Assembly (NCBI RefSeq): GCF_000517385.1
Contig: NZ_BAUW01000001.1
Location: forward strand, 1-64,000
Reading direction: 5' to 3'
From: Mesobacillus boroniphilus JCM 21738
Lineage (GTDB): Bacteria > Bacillota > Bacilli > Bacillales > Cytobacillaceae
DNA: 64,000 nucleotides
The position numbers and the translations under genes were made by a program. Positions 28,620 to 38,690 of this stretch are shown here, piece after piece (position 1 is the first letter of the stretch; each line of letters begins with the position of its first letter). Under the pieces are notes generated by a model that was not told the DNA's origin, did not search any database, and saw only the letters and a list, made by a program, of their open reading frames with translations.

Positions 28620-28628
28620 CGTAAACCA

Positions 28629-28659
28629 AGGGACAGCTATTTATAGCTGTTTCTTTTTT
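28629..28659 (+). terminator. Terminator of ypuI
   Basis: GACAGCT and AGCTGTT pair around a 6-nt loop followed by TCTTTTTTC. Confidence 0.85.
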
Positions 28660-28660
28660 C

Positions 28661-28822
28661 ACTGGATAAGAAAGTATAAATTTATCCACTTAGATTAGTG
28701 TCCAGCTCCAGCGCCTAGCCCCTCGAGTCGCTTCGGTCCGCGCAATGAAGTCAAAGAACGACTTCACTGGTCGGCCCTCCAGCGCTTGTCGGGGCTGAAC
28801 GAGGCGCTTGCGCTTTTTGTTC
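28661..28822 (+). repeat. Interspersed hairpin repeat, short form
   Basis: The core from 28702 (CCAGCTCCAGCGCCTAGCCC) to GCGCTTTTTGTTCTGG matches the copies at 79-195 and 42770-42932. The leader from 28661 (ACTGGATAAGAAAGTATAAA) is shared with the 42770 copy, so the duplicated block is about 160 bp. It follows directly on the ypuI terminator. Confidence 0.9.
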
Positions 28823-28877
28823 TGGTTGTAACTTAGGACCTCTGTAAGTCCATCCTTTCGGCATTCACCTTTTTGTG

Positions 28878-28905
28878 TCATAACACTCCTTGTCCTGCAT
28901 AAACT
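28878..28905 (+). promoter_or_regulatory. Candidate sigma-E promoter of dacB-spmAB
   Basis: TCATAAC (28878-28884) and CATAAACT (28898-28905) are 13 bp apart and fit the sigma-E -35 and -10 (CATACAnT, one mismatch). The B. subtilis operon is sigma-E dependent. Confidence 0.6.
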
Positions 28906-28939
28906 TGTACAAACTGCCAAAGGAGACGAGGGTCTGTCA

Positions 28940-30074
28940 ATGAAAATGAAATGGATGAAATTATTGTTAATCGCCACTCTGTTAATATATTGCATTCCTC
29001 AAACAGCGCAGGCATCAGTTTCGGTAAGTGCCCAGAGTGCTATTTTGATAGAACAGGAATCTGGCAGGGTGTTATATGAAAAAGATGCGTACAGAGTTAG
29101 CAGGATTGCCAGTATAACTAAAATCATGACGGCCATCCTTGCGATAGAATCTGGCCAATTGGATGAAAAGGTGAAAGTGAGCGAGAATGCTGTCCGTACT
29201 GAAGGATCTTCAATTTACTTGAAGCCCGGAGAAAAAATCAGGCTCGAGGATCTGGTGTATGGATTAATGCTTAGATCGGGTAATGATGCTGCTGTCGCAA
29301 TCGCGGAACATGTAGGCGGCAGTCTTGAAGGATTTGCTTACTTGATGAACGAAAAAGCGCAGCAAATCGGTATGGAAAATACTCATTTTGCAAATCCACA
29401 CGGGTTGGATGATCACGAGGATCATATGTCCACAGCGTATGACATGGCTATTCTGACACGCTATGCAATGAAAAATGAGATTTACAAAGAAATTGCCGGT
29501 ACAAAAATACACAGCTCCTAATCCAACAGAATCTTGGGACAGGGTCTGGAAAAATAAAAACAGGCTCCTGACAGAGAAATATAAGTATAGCACTGGTGGG
29601 AAAACTGGTTATACAAAGCGGGCGAAGAGAACTTTAGTTTCCACAGCTAAAAAGGACGATTTTGGGTTAATCGCAGTTACACTGAATGCACCTGATGATT
29701 GGAATGACCATATCCAGATGTTTGAAAATGCATTTTCAAATTATGACGTTGCAGAAATTCTTTCCAAAGGTAAAGTGAAAGGGATAAAGGATTCGCATTA
29801 TAAGAATAAAGTTTACCTTGACCATTCATTTGTTTACCCGCTAACTTCAGAAGAAGAAGACCAAGTCAAAGTAGAATATAGATTGAAAAAGGCTGCACAA
29901 AACGAGGAGAATATGCGAAATTCGATTGCAGGGCGGGCAAATGTCTACTTGGATGAGAAGCAGATTGCAAGTTTGCCTGTTTATTACAAAGTGGAGATAA
30001 AGGAGAAAAAGTCTTTCTTCAATCTGTTTAAGAATATCTTCACCACAATAGCAGGAATCAAGGATCATGGTTAA
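28940..30074 (+). CDS. dacB: Spore-cortex D-alanyl-D-alanine carboxypeptidase DacB (apparent frameshift)
   Basis: Mother-cell PBP5-type carboxypeptidase that lowers cross-linking of spore cortex. Signal peptide 1-25 (ends TAQAS). Active-site SITK (Ser58, Lys61), SGN in [12 protein letters not shown] in GGKTGYTK. The frame shifts at the A-run 29503-29507; removing one A (or adding two) links EIAGTK to [14 protein letters not shown] and yields about 378 residues. C-terminal amphipathic anchor ([14 protein letters not shown]). Overlaps spmA by 8 nt. Confidence 0.92.
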
Positions 30075-30654
30075 TTATATTTGGGTGGTAATGATTTTAA
30101 TTGGCCTTGGCTTTGCAATGGTGAATGGCACAATGGCTGAGGTGAATGAAGCAGTTTTTAGCGGTGCGAAGGAAGCGATCACTCTAAGTATCGGCCTTAT
30201 TAGCATCCTTGTGTTCTGGCTTGGCATGATGAGGATCGCGGAGGATTCTGGTCTATTATCAAAGCTTTCCACTTTATTTAAACCGCTGATTTCAAAGTTG
30301 TTCCCTGAAGTACCTTCCAATCATCCAGCGATGGGCTATATACTGTCAAACATGATTGCCAATATGTTCGGCCTTGGGAACGCAGCTACACCTCTTGGGA
30401 TCAAAGCAATGGAAGAACTGAAGGAGCTGAATGATGGGAAGAATGAAGCGAGCCGATCGATGGTCACTTTCCTTGCGATCAATACAGCGAGCATTACCCT
30501 CATTCCAACGACGGTTATCGCGATAAGGATGAATTATGAATCAGCCAATCCAACAGATATAGTTGGTCCTACTCTTGTGGCGACTGCTGTCTCTGCAGTT
30601 GCAGCGATATTAATTGACCGTTTCTTTTATTACAGAAGAAGCAAAAAGGGGTAA
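30067..30654 (+). CDS. spmA: Spore maturation protein A
   Basis: 195-residue membrane protein required with SpmB for full spore core dehydration. It has five to six hydrophobic segments and the gate-family motif NMIANMFGLGNAATPLG. The start overlaps dacB, so translation is coupled. Complete. Confidence 0.93.
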   Translation: MVNYIWVVMILIGLGFAMVNGTMAEVNEAVFSGAKEAITLSIGLISILVFWLGMMRIAEDSGLLSKLSTLFKPLISKLFPEVPSNHPAMGYILSNMIANMFGLGNAATPLGIKAMEELKELNDGKNEASRSMVTFLAINTASITLIPTTVIAIRMNYESANPTDIVGPTLVATAVSAVAAILIDRFFYYRRSKKG

Positions 30655-30660
30655 ATCCAA

Positions 30661-31188
30661 ATGGAAATTGTATCAGCCATATCACTATGGTTCATCCCCG
30701 TCATGATTGCCTTTATCCTGATTTATGGAACCTATAAAAAAGTCCCCACATATGAAAGTTTTGTAGAAGGCGGAAAGGAAGGTATCAAAATGGCTGTATC
30801 CATCATGCCGTTCCTGGTAGGGATGATGGTGGCCATTGCGGTTTTTCGGGCATCAGGTGCACTTGATGTTATGGTGAATTGGATCCGTCCAGCACTTGAA
30901 ATGGTAGGAGTTCCTGCTGAAATTGTACCGCTTGCTCTGATCAGGCCAATTTCAGGGACAGCGGCGCTCGGTATTACCAGCGACATAATCGGGGTACATG
31001 GTCCGGATTCTTTTATTGGAACACTTGCTGCCACCCTTCAAGGAAGTACGGACACAACGTTCTATGTCCTTACCGTTTATTTTGGAGCTGTTGGGATCAA
31101 AAAAATGGGAGACGCACTCAAAGTTGGGCTACTTGCAGACGCAGTAGCCATCATAACAGCTATTGTCGTCGTTACATTCATGTTCTGA
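30661..31188 (+). CDS. spmB: Spore maturation protein B
   Basis: 175-residue membrane protein of the same nucleoside-recognition (Gate) family as SpmA, with RPISGTAALGITSDIIG and TLQGSTDTTFYVLTVYFG. It is 6 bp after spmA and ends the dacB operon. Transport substrate is unknown; role in spore heat resistance is from B. subtilis. Confidence 0.93.
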   Translation: MEIVSAISLWFIPVMIAFILIYGTYKKVPTYESFVEGGKEGIKMAVSIMPFLVGMMVAIAVFRASGALDVMVNWIRPALEMVGVPAEIVPLALIRPISGTAALGITSDIIGVHGPDSFIGTLAATLQGSTDTTFYVLTVYFGAVGIKKMGDALKVGLLADAVAIITAIVVVTFMF

Positions 31189-31276
31189 CAAGAAAAGCTC
31201 AGGACATGATCAGGGTTGGCTAGCAAAATGTTTATACAATTTCGAAGTGAATTTTCATATTTTTTCTCATAAAGTG

Positions 31277-31309
31277 AAGATACCTCTTGCAGGTATCTTC
31301 TTTGTTTTC
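31277..31309 (+). terminator. Terminator of dacB-spmA-spmB
   Basis: GAAGATACCT and AGGTATCTTC form a perfect 10-bp stem with a 5-nt loop followed by TTTGTTTT. The 290 bp after it, up to rluB, are AT-rich and hold no gene that I can see. Confidence 0.92.
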
Positions 31310-31601
31310 AAAAAATCATAAACTAATACCTTAATCTAACAGTACCCGAATTTTGAAAATACAGCTTAAAAACAGATCAACTCATTATTCGCAAACTAAT
31401 TAATTATTAGTATAAAATAATATTGCAGCAACGTTTAAAGAACGAATTTTTGTTAAAGAACAATTAACTTTTCTTATTTATTTTTCACTTTTTTACACCA
31501 TTGCTTACTTTGAAAACAGCGTGAGTTATGTCATAATTCATAAGGATGGATTAGATATTAATATTAACCATAGTTAATTGATATTAATTAGGAGTGACCT
31601 T

Positions 31602-32327
31602 ATGGAAAGACTGCAAAAAGTTATTGCTCATGCAGGAATAGCATCGAGAAGAAAAGCCGAGGAAATGATCCTCGAAGGAAGAGTCAAGGTAAATGGAAGT
31701 GTTGTCAAAGAACTTGGGCGGAAGGTAACCTCGTCTGACAAAGTTGAAGTGGATGGAGTTCAGATTGAAGGGGAAGAACCTGTCTATTTCTTGTTCTATA
31801 AACCCCGCGGTGTTATTTCAAGTGTACAAGATGATAAAGGCCGGAAGGTTGTTACCGACTATTTCCAAACAATCGAACAAAGGATTTATCCAGTTGGACG
31901 CCTTGATTATGATACAGCGGGTTTGCTTTTGCTGACGAACGATGGAGAATTCGCAAACTTGCTCATGCATCCAAGCAATGAAATTGATAAGATGTATGTG
32001 GCAAAGGTAAAAGGTATTCCTTCAAAAGAAAAGCTGACTAGCCTGGCTAGAGGCGTCATGCTTGAAGATGGAAAAACTGCACCGGCTAGAACTAAATTGC
32101 TGAGTGTTGATAAAAAGAAGGATACCGCAATTGTTGAAATCACAATCCATGAGGGACGGAATAGACAGGTCAGGAGAATGTTCGATGCGATCGGGCACCC
32201 TGTTTTGAAACTGAAAAGAGAAAAATACGGATTCCTGACGCTGAATGGCTTAAGGACTGGGGAAATCAGGGAGCTTACACATCATGAAGTAAAGCAGCTT
32301 CGTGTCCTGGCGATGAAAAAGTCTTAG
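31602..32327 (+). CDS. rluB: 23S rRNA pseudouridine synthase B
   Basis: Makes pseudouridine in helix 89 of 23S rRNA (U2605 in E. coli numbering). 241 residues: S4 RNA-binding domain (RLQKVIAHAGIASRRKAEEM) and RsuA-family catalytic domain with Asp in YPVGRLDYDTAGLLLLTNDG and the C-terminal EGRNRQVRRM. ATG 31602 follows TAGGAGTGACC. Between spmB and resA as in B. subtilis. Confidence 0.93.
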   Translation: MERLQKVIAHAGIASRRKAEEMILEGRVKVNGSVVKELGRKVTSSDKVEVDGVQIEGEEPVYFLFYKPRGVISSVQDDKGRKVVTDYFQTIEQRIYPVGRLDYDTAGLLLLTNDGEFANLLMHPSNEIDKMYVAKVKGIPSKEKLTSLARGVMLEDGKTAPARTKLLSVDKKKDTAIVEITIHEGRNRQVRRMFDAIGHPVLKLKREKYGFLTLNGLRTGEIRELTHHEVKQLRVLAMKKS

Positions 32328-32392
32328 GTTTCCTAACATGGGTGTAGTTGAAATGTTATAATGAGGGAGAAATACGGTAGGAGGTTTAGGGA

Positions 32393-32913
32393 ATGAAAAA
32401 GAAGCGTCTAATCACTAGAACTATTATTCTCGCGGTTATGGCCCTGGCTGTTGGCTACACTTTGTACGCTAACATGAATAAGGATAAAAACCAAAAGATT
32501 GTGATTGGAAAACCTGCTCCTGATTTTGTCCTTGTTGATATGGAAGGCAATAAACACAGGCTTTCTGAGTATAAAGGGCAAGGAGTTTTCCTTAATTTTT
32601 GGGCAACATGGTGCAAGCCATGCGAGCGGGAGATGCCTTATATCGAAAATCAGTATCAGCAGTTCAAGGATCAAGGTGTCCAGGTCCTTGCAATTGACTC
32701 CGGTGAATCAGAACTTGCTGTTAATAGGTTTATTGAGCGAAAAGGGATGACTTTTCCGGTCCTGATTGACGATGGACCAGTCCAGGCAGCATATGGATTA
32801 ACCCGTTGCCAATAACCTTTTTGATTGATAAAGAAGGAAATGTCGTAAAAAGCCATACTGGGGAATTATCAGAAAAAACAGTCCGTGAATTCATGGAACA
32901 GATTAAACCTTAA
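32393..32913 (+). CDS. resA: Thiol-disulfide oxidoreductase ResA (apparent frameshift)
   Basis: Membrane-tethered thioredoxin-like protein that reduces apocytochrome c for heme attachment. N-terminal anchor (residues 6-26), active site WCKPCE (Cys74 and Cys77, the same numbers as in B. subtilis). The frame breaks at the CCC 32802-32804; a fourth C restores AYGLTPLPITFLIDKEGNVV and 174 residues. Followed by resB. Confidence 0.92.
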
Positions 32914-32940
32914 AAGTAAGGGGAACAGGGAGTTTTTACT

Positions 32941-34524
32941 ATGAACGAAGTAAAATGTGAGTGCGGCCATATAAATCCGCAGGGAACGATCCTATGTGAA
33001 TCTTGCGGACGAGTGCTGGAAGAAAAAGAGAAAGAAAAGCAGCTAGTTGATATGCGCTATGAAGGTAGCGCGCGCCGTTCACAAACTTATAACAAGACAA
33101 TTATCGATAAAATATGGAATTTCTTTTCGTCGGTAAAAGTTGGGGTGTGGCTGATCGTTATCCTCTTGATTTCATCCTCTTTAGGAACGATTTTTCCACA
33201 GGAAATGTATATCCCGCCAGTCATGCCAGCATGGGAATATTATGAGGAGCAATATGGTTGGATGGGAAAGCTTTATTATGATCTTGGTTTCCATAACCTA
33301 TACAGTTCATGGTGGTATCTGCTGCTGATCGCTGCTCTCGGTATTTCTCTTGTTATCGCGAGCCTCGACAGGGTAATTCCATTATATAGGTCTCTGAAAA
33401 AACAGAGAGTATCAAGGCATGAAAGCTTTTTAAAACGCCAGAGAGTGTTCAGTGTGTCAGATGCTGTATTATCAGATGAAGCAGTAGGTAAAATCAAAGC
33501 AAATCTGACGGAAAAACGGTATAAGCTGCGAGAGGAAAATGGTGATATCCTTGCGGAGAAAAATCGTTTTTCACGATGGGGCCCATATGTAAACCACCTG
33601 GGGCTGATCATTTTTTTAATTGGCGGTATGCTCAGGTTCGTGCCTGGAATGTATGTGGATGAAATCCTTTGGCTAAGGGAAGGCGAAACAAAAGCGATCC
33701 CTGGCACAGAAGGCCGCTATTATCTTGAAAATAAACAATTCATCTTTGAAGTGTATGATAAAAATAAAGATGAGGAAGTTTTCCAGGATGCAATCAACAA
33801 AGCAGGAACGGTAGTTAAAAACTATCAGACTGACGCTACTTTATACCAGAGACAGGGAGAAATTGTCCCAGGTGAAAAACCTGAACTTGAAAAAATACGC
33901 GACCAGGCAATCCAGGTAAACAAGCCTTTGAAAATTGATGGTTTTGCTTTATACCAGGTTGATTACAAGCTTGATGAAATGAACAAAATGGCGTTCAAAC
34001 TTGAGAATAAAAAAACACAAGAACAATTCGGTGATGTAGAAGTAGACTTGTATGATCCTGAAATGGAGTACGATTTAGAAAATGGATACAAAGTCGAAGT
34101 GATGAGTTATTTCCCGGATTTCGAGTTTAATGAAGATGGGGAGCCTGCGACAAAGTCACGCATCCCGAATAATCCTGCGTTCATCTTCAAGATGTTCAGC
34201 CCTGAAAAGCCTGAAGGTGAAGTCAGCTTCGTAGCCATCAGGCAGAATCTCGAGCCTTTAGGTGAAAATGATTACAAGATGACATTCGCAGGGATCGAAA
34301 CGAAGAATGTAACGGCTCTGACTGTCAGAAAGGACCATACACTATGGATAATTGGCCTTGGCGGATTAATCTTTATGATAGGTGTAATCCAGGGGGCATA
34401 TTGGAATCATCGACGTGTATGGATAAGAAGAGTAAATAACCAGGTATGGACTGCCGCACATACAAATAAAAACTGGCATGGTTTAAAGAGAGAGCTTGAA
34501 GAAGTCTTTTCCGATTCAGGATAG
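32941..34524 (+). CDS. resB: Cytochrome c biogenesis protein ResB
   Basis: Ccs1/ResB part of the system II heme-delivery and ligation complex. 527 residues with an N-terminal zinc-ribbon-like CECGH/CESCGR, three membrane segments in the first 240 residues, a large extracytoplasmic domain and a final membrane segment (LWIIGLGGLIFMIGVIQ). ATG after a GGGGAACAGGGAG site. Complete. Confidence 0.93.
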   Translation: MNEVKCECGHINPQGTILCESCGRVLEEKEKEKQLVDMRYEGSARRSQTYNKTIIDKIWNFFSSVKVGVWLIVILLISSSLGTIFPQEMYIPPVMPAWEYYEEQYGWMGKLYYDLGFHNLYSSWWYLLLIAALGISLVIASLDRVIPLYRSLKKQRVSRHESFLKRQRVFSVSDAVLSDEAVGKIKANLTEKRYKLREENGDILAEKNRFSRWGPYVNHLGLIIFLIGGMLRFVPGMYVDEILWLREGETKAIPGTEGRYYLENKQFIFEVYDKNKDEEVFQDAINKAGTVVKNYQTDATLYQRQGEIVPGEKPELEKIRDQAIQVNKPLKIDGFALYQVDYKLDEMNKMAFKLENKKTQEQFGDVEVDLYDPEMEYDLENGYKVEVMSYFPDFEFNEDGEPATKSRIPNNPAFIFKMFSPEKPEGEVSFVAIRQNLEPLGENDYKMTFAGIETKNVTALTVRKDHTLWIIGLGGLIFMIGVIQGAYWNHRRVWIRRVNNQVWTAAHTNKNWHGLKRELEEVFSDSG

Positions 34525-34577
34525 ATGCTCCGGAAGACCAGGCGGCAGAAGAAAATAAGGAGTAAGGAGGGAAACTA

Positions 34578-35763
34578 ATGGTTGAGTGGAGTTCTAACTT
34601 TCTGTTTGCAGCATTTATCCTCTATCTAGTCGGCATTTTGTTTTTCGGGGGAGCTATTAAGGATAAAAGGCATGCTGATAAAAAAATGCCCCAAATAAAT
34701 GGGCGAATATTGGAGTCGTTGTAACAATTGCGGGTTTCCTTTCTCAAATGACATTTTTTATTTTAAGATGGATTGCTTCAGGACACGCACCGGTCAGCAA
34801 TCTGTTCGAATTCACGACATTCTTCGGCATGTCATTGGTAGGGGCATTTATCGTCATTTATTTTATGTATAAAACTCCATTGCTGGGACTGTTTACATTG
34901 CCTGTGGCTGCTTTGATCATCGCCTATGGAAGCATGTTCCCAAGGGAAGTGACACCATTGATTCCGGCACTTCAAAGTTACTGGCTTCATATTCACGTCA
35001 CGACTACAGCGATCGGACAAGCAATCCTGGCGATCAGTTTTGTTGCAGGGCTGATTTATCTTGTGAAAAGTGTTGACCAGACAAAGAAAACCAAAAGTAC
35101 TTTATGGCTTGAAATTGTCTTGTTTGGCTTGATCAGTACACTAGGCTTCGTTTTAGTTTCAAGTTTCTTTGCAGCAACAGATTATTCAGCGAAATTTAAT
35201 TATATCAACAAGGATGGACAGCTGCTGTAGAGGAGTATACAATTCCTGCTTTAGTAGGACCGCATCAGTACGAACTGACTGACAAGGATCGTTTTGAACC
35301 ATTGTTCGGGACTCCTGCAATCATCAATGCGATGCAATTGAATACTGTTATTTGGTCACTGGCGGCGGGTATAGTATTATATGTATTATTAAGAGTTATC
35401 CTGCGCAAGCGCGTTGCTGCTGCATTGCAGCCGTGGACGAAGAATATCAATATGGATCTCGTTGATGAGATTGGCTATCGCTCCGTGTTAATCGGCTTCC
35501 CGGTCTTCACGCTTGGCGGCCTGATTTTTGCAATGATTTGGGCACAGATTGCCTGGACACGTTTCTGGGGCTGGGATCCAAAGGAAGTATGGGCATTGAT
35601 AACCTGGCTTTTCTATGCGGCTTTCCTGCATCTGCGTCTTTCAAAAGGATGGCATGGTGAAAAATCCGCATGGCTCGCGGTTATTGGCTTTATCATTATC
35701 ATGTTCAACCTGGTTGCAGTTAACCTTGTTATTGCAGGTCTGCATTCTTATGCAGGTTCCTAA
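34578..35763 (+). CDS. resC: Cytochrome c biogenesis protein ResC (two apparent frameshifts)
   Basis: CcsA/ResC heme-handling membrane protein, partner of ResB. ATG 34578 ([13 protein letters not shown]) after AAGGAGG. Two breaks: the A-run 34680-34686 (eight A give [17 protein letters not shown]) and G 35221 (GG gives [13 protein letters not shown]). The heme-binding tryptophan-rich WARFW-like loop reads [18 protein letters not shown]. With both restored about 395 residues and eight membrane spans, normal for the family. Confidence 0.92.
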
Positions 35764-35783
35764 ATTGTGTCAATTTTATGTCT

Positions 35784-35814
35784 GCCTTCACTGTGTTAAG
35801 TGAAGGCCTTTTTT
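35784..35814 (+). terminator. Terminator after resC
   Basis: GCCTTCAC and GTGAAGGC pair around an 8-nt loop, followed by CTTTTTT. ResD/E may still be partly read through, as in B. subtilis. Confidence 0.9.
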
Positions 35815-35875
35815 AAAAAATCGTGGCAAGTAGACGCATGTTTATGTAAAATAATCGCAGGGAGGGATATACCTT

Positions 35876-36592
35876 ATGGAAAAAGACGTGAAGATTTTAG
35901 TAGTGGATGATGAAGAAAGAATTAGACGATTATTGAAGTTGTATCTTGAAAGAGAGAACTATATAATTGATGAAGCTGAAGATGGAAATGAAGCGCTGGC
36001 AAAATCGCTTGCCAACGATTACGACGTAATCCTTCTTGATTTGATGATGCCTGGGAAAGACGGAATCGAGGTTTGCCGTGATCTCCGTGAAAAGAAGTCA
36101 ACACCTGTTATCATGCTAACCGCGAAAGGCGAGGAAGTGAACAGGGTACAAGGCTTCGAGGTAGGTACTGATGATTATATCGTCAAACCGTTCAGCCCCC
36201 GTGAAGTTGTCCTAAGAGTCAAAGCAATGCTGCGCCGTTCATCGAGCACAAGCTACTTGCAGACAGAGGCGACTGCTAAAGATGTAATTGTTTTCCCTCA
36301 TTTAACCATTGATAATGATGCCCATAGGGTTTTGGCAGATGGCAAAGAAGTCAGTCTGACGCCTAAGGAATATGAACTACTTTACTTCCTTGCGAAAGCT
36401 CCAGATAAAGTTTTTGATCGAGAGCAATTATTGAAAGAAGTATGGCATTATGAATTTTTCGGTGATTTGCGAACCGTTGATACACATGTGAAAAGATTGC
36501 GTGAGAAGTTGAATAAAGTATCAGAACAGGCTGCGAAGATGATCGTGACAGTCTGGGGGGTTGGCTACAAGTTCGAGGTAGTCAATGAATGA
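35876..36592 (+). CDS. resD: Response regulator ResD
   Basis: OmpR-type activator of aerobic/anaerobic respiration genes. 238 residues: receiver with Asp55 in LLDLMMPGKDG and Lys in DDYIVKPF, then the winged-helix DNA-binding domain (LTPKEYELLYFLA, TVWGVGYKFE). GGGAGGG before ATG 35876; overlaps resE by 4 nt. Confidence 0.95.
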   Translation: MEKDVKILVVDDEERIRRLLKLYLERENYIIDEAEDGNEALAKSLANDYDVILLDLMMPGKDGIEVCRDLREKKSTPVIMLTAKGEEVNRVQGFEVGTDDYIVKPFSPREVVLRVKAMLRRSSSTSYLQTEATAKDVIVFPHLTIDNDAHRVLADGKEVSLTPKEYELLYFLAKAPDKVFDREQLLKEVWHYEFFGDLRTVDTHVKRLREKLNKVSEQAAKMIVTVWGVGYKFEVVNE

Positions 36593-38376
36593 TGTTTTGG
36601 CGCAGTGTAGTAGGTAAACTTTGGATTACCATCCTATTGCTGGTTTCATTTGTGTTATTCATCCTGACAGTTATGCTGATGGAATTCTTTGAAAACTATC
36701 ACATTAATGAAACCAGAAAAGGAATGACCAATACTGCAGAAAAAATAGCCAGGGTACTGGAAGACCATCCAGGCCAGGAGGAACAATTAGGTCTTGAGAT
36801 TGCATGGGGAATGGTTGATGATGATTCCAAAGTGACTGTCATTAAAGATAAGGAAACTTATTTTTATTCATCAGGTGATCAAGCCGCGACACATGTACCG
36901 ATTTCATTTTTCATGAACAATCGGGATCTTTCTGCAGTTTTTAGCAAGGACAAGACTGTTGATATCATCACTCCCTTGCCTGGCATTTCAAACGAGGTTG
37001 ATGAAACTCAATATTTAATGATCGGTGTTCCGCTTCACCAGTTTGAGCAAGAAAACGGGGCAGTATTCATTTATCAGTCGCTTGAAGTGTTGGAAGAGAC
37101 AACCAGGCTGACGACCAAGTTCATCTTGCTTGCAGCGGGCGTGGCAATAGTTCTTACGACAATCTTTGCTTTCTTCTTGTCCACCAGGATCACTGCTCCA
37201 TTGCGGAAAATGAGGGAAGCAGCCTTTGAAGTCGCCAGAGGCAAGTTTGACACAAAGGTACCAATCCTCACTCATGATGAAATAGGGGAATTAGCAACTG
37301 CTTTCAATCAGATGGGCAGACAGCTGAAATTCAACATGAATGCATTGAGTCAGGAAAAAGAACAACTGACAAGCATCCTTAGCAGCATGGCAGATGGAGT
37401 AATCACATTCAATCGTGATGGCACAATCCTGATTACGAACCCGCCTGCTGAAGTATTCCTTAGATACTGGTATTATGAGCAGGGCCTGGCTTCCGAGAAT
37501 ACAGATGCCGTCCCTTCTGAAGTCATGGAGTTATTCCAGATGGCAGTCAATACGGAGAAAGAGCAGGTTGGTGAGATTACTGCCCAGGGAAGAACCTGGG
37601 TAATTATTGTCAGCCCGCTATATAATAAAAGATTCATCCGGGGTGCTGTTGCAGTAGTCCGGGATATGACTGAGGAACGAAAGCTCGACAAAATGAGGGA
37701 AGATTTCATCGCCAATGTTTCACACGAATTAAGGACACCAATTTCCATGATGCAAGGCTATAGTGAAGCGATCGTTGATGACATCGCTCAAACGGATGAA
37801 GAGAAAAAGGAAATGGCTAAAGTCATTTACGATGAATCACTAAGAATGGGCCGCCTCGTTAATGAACTTCTTGACCTGGCCCGTATGGAAGCAGGTCATA
37901 TTCTACTGAACGTTGAAGCTGTTGAAATTAATCCTTATGTAAATCGAATTATCCATAAATTCCATGGTTTGGCGAAGGAAAAGGGAATTGAGTTATCAGT
38001 TCAATTTGATTCAGAGGAACGGGATTTCCGGTTTGATCCTGACCGCATCGAACAGGTCCTTACCAATCTGATCGATAACGCAATCAGGCACGTTCCCGAT
38101 TCAGCGGCTGTTATCATTAGCGGAAGGACTGATGAAAAAGGAATATATTTTGAGGTGAGCGACCAGGGGCCTGGTATTCCTGAGGATGACTTGCCATTCT
38201 TGTTCGAGAGGTTTTATAAAGGCGATAAATCTAGGACTCGGGGTGTATCTGGCACCGGCCTTGGACTAGCAATTGCCAAGAATATTATCGACGCACATCG
38301 AGGGAATATTTCGGTAAAAAGCAAACTCGGACAAGGAACGACATTTTCCTTTTTCATCCCTCGAATTATTGTATAA
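36589..38376 (+). CDS. resE: Sensor histidine kinase ResE
   Basis: Membrane kinase for ResD that senses oxygen limitation and NO-related signals. 595 residues: membrane segment 13-32, extracytoplasmic domain, second segment near 180-205, HAMP, a PAS-like domain (TSILSSMADGVITFNRDGT), HisKA with phospho-His near residue 378 (NVSHELRTP), and HATPase (NLIDNAIRHV, GPGIP, GTGLGLAI). Complete. Confidence 0.95.
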   Translation: MMFWRSVVGKLWITILLLVSFVLFILTVMLMEFFENYHINETRKGMTNTAEKIARVLEDHPGQEEQLGLEIAWGMVDDDSKVTVIKDKETYFYSSGDQAATHVPISFFMNNRDLSAVFSKDKTVDIITPLPGISNEVDETQYLMIGVPLHQFEQENGAVFIYQSLEVLEETTRLTTKFILLAAGVAIVLTTIFAFFLSTRITAPLRKMREAAFEVARGKFDTKVPILTHDEIGELATAFNQMGRQLKFNMNALSQEKEQLTSILSSMADGVITFNRDGTILITNPPAEVFLRYWYYEQGLASENTDAVPSEVMELFQMAVNTEKEQVGEITAQGRTWVIIVSPLYNKRFIRGAVAVVRDMTEERKLDKMREDFIANVSHELRTPISMMQGYSEAIVDDIAQTDEEKKEMAKVIYDESLRMGRLVNELLDLARMEAGHILLNVEAVEINPYVNRIIHKFHGLAKEKGIELSVQFDSEERDFRFDPDRIEQVLTNLIDNAIRHVPDSAAVIISGRTDEKGIYFEVSDQGPGIPEDDLPFLFERFYKGDKSRTRGVSGTGLGLAIAKNIIDAHRGNISVKSKLGQGTTFSFFIPRIIV

Positions 38377-38410
38377 CTTGCCGACTATTCTTGATTCACG
38401 AGGAACAATT

Positions 38411-38455
38411 AACAAGTCCATCTCATATTTGGGGATGGACTTGTTTGTGTTTTGG
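38411..38455 (+). terminator. Terminator of resDE
   Basis: AACAAGTCCATC and GATGGACTTGTT form a perfect 12-bp stem followed by TGTGTTTTGG. The remaining 180 bp before the sigX promoter show no gene. Confidence 0.9.
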
Positions 38456-38633
38456 TAAGTAAAGTATCATAAAGTGACTTATCAGACAAACGCAAAGAGA
38501 ATCAGGGGAAAAGTGTCCGTTAGTTCCATGCCTCCTTCAATTTGGAAAATTATTTTAATTTTACGTAACTTCATCAAATATTTTGTCCTCGAAAATTCCT
38601 TCCATTTCCATTCTAGAAATAATATAGTTATTA

Positions 38634-38659
38634 TGAAACTTTTATTAATACTTTACGAC
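38634..38659 (+). promoter_or_regulatory. Autoregulatory sigma-X promoter
   Basis: TGAAAC (38634-38639), 16 bp, CGAC (38656-38659): the ECF sigma-X type -35/-10 pair, 32 bp before the sigX start. The extracytoplasmic sigma factor is known to transcribe its own gene. Confidence 0.75.
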
Positions 38660-38690
38660 TAATTTAATGAATACGGAGGCGAACAGAGCT

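Noticed and set aside
28690-28995. Minus-strand open frame with a KKRKRLVQPRQALEGRPVK-like segment, also seen at 40572-40769, 45749-45982 and 53226-53522
   Set aside because: It is only the translated reverse strand of the interspersed hairpin repeat; no ribosome site and no codon-use support.
38474-38662. 62-residue frame before sigX
   Set aside because: AT-rich spacer and the sigX promoter itself; no ribosome site.
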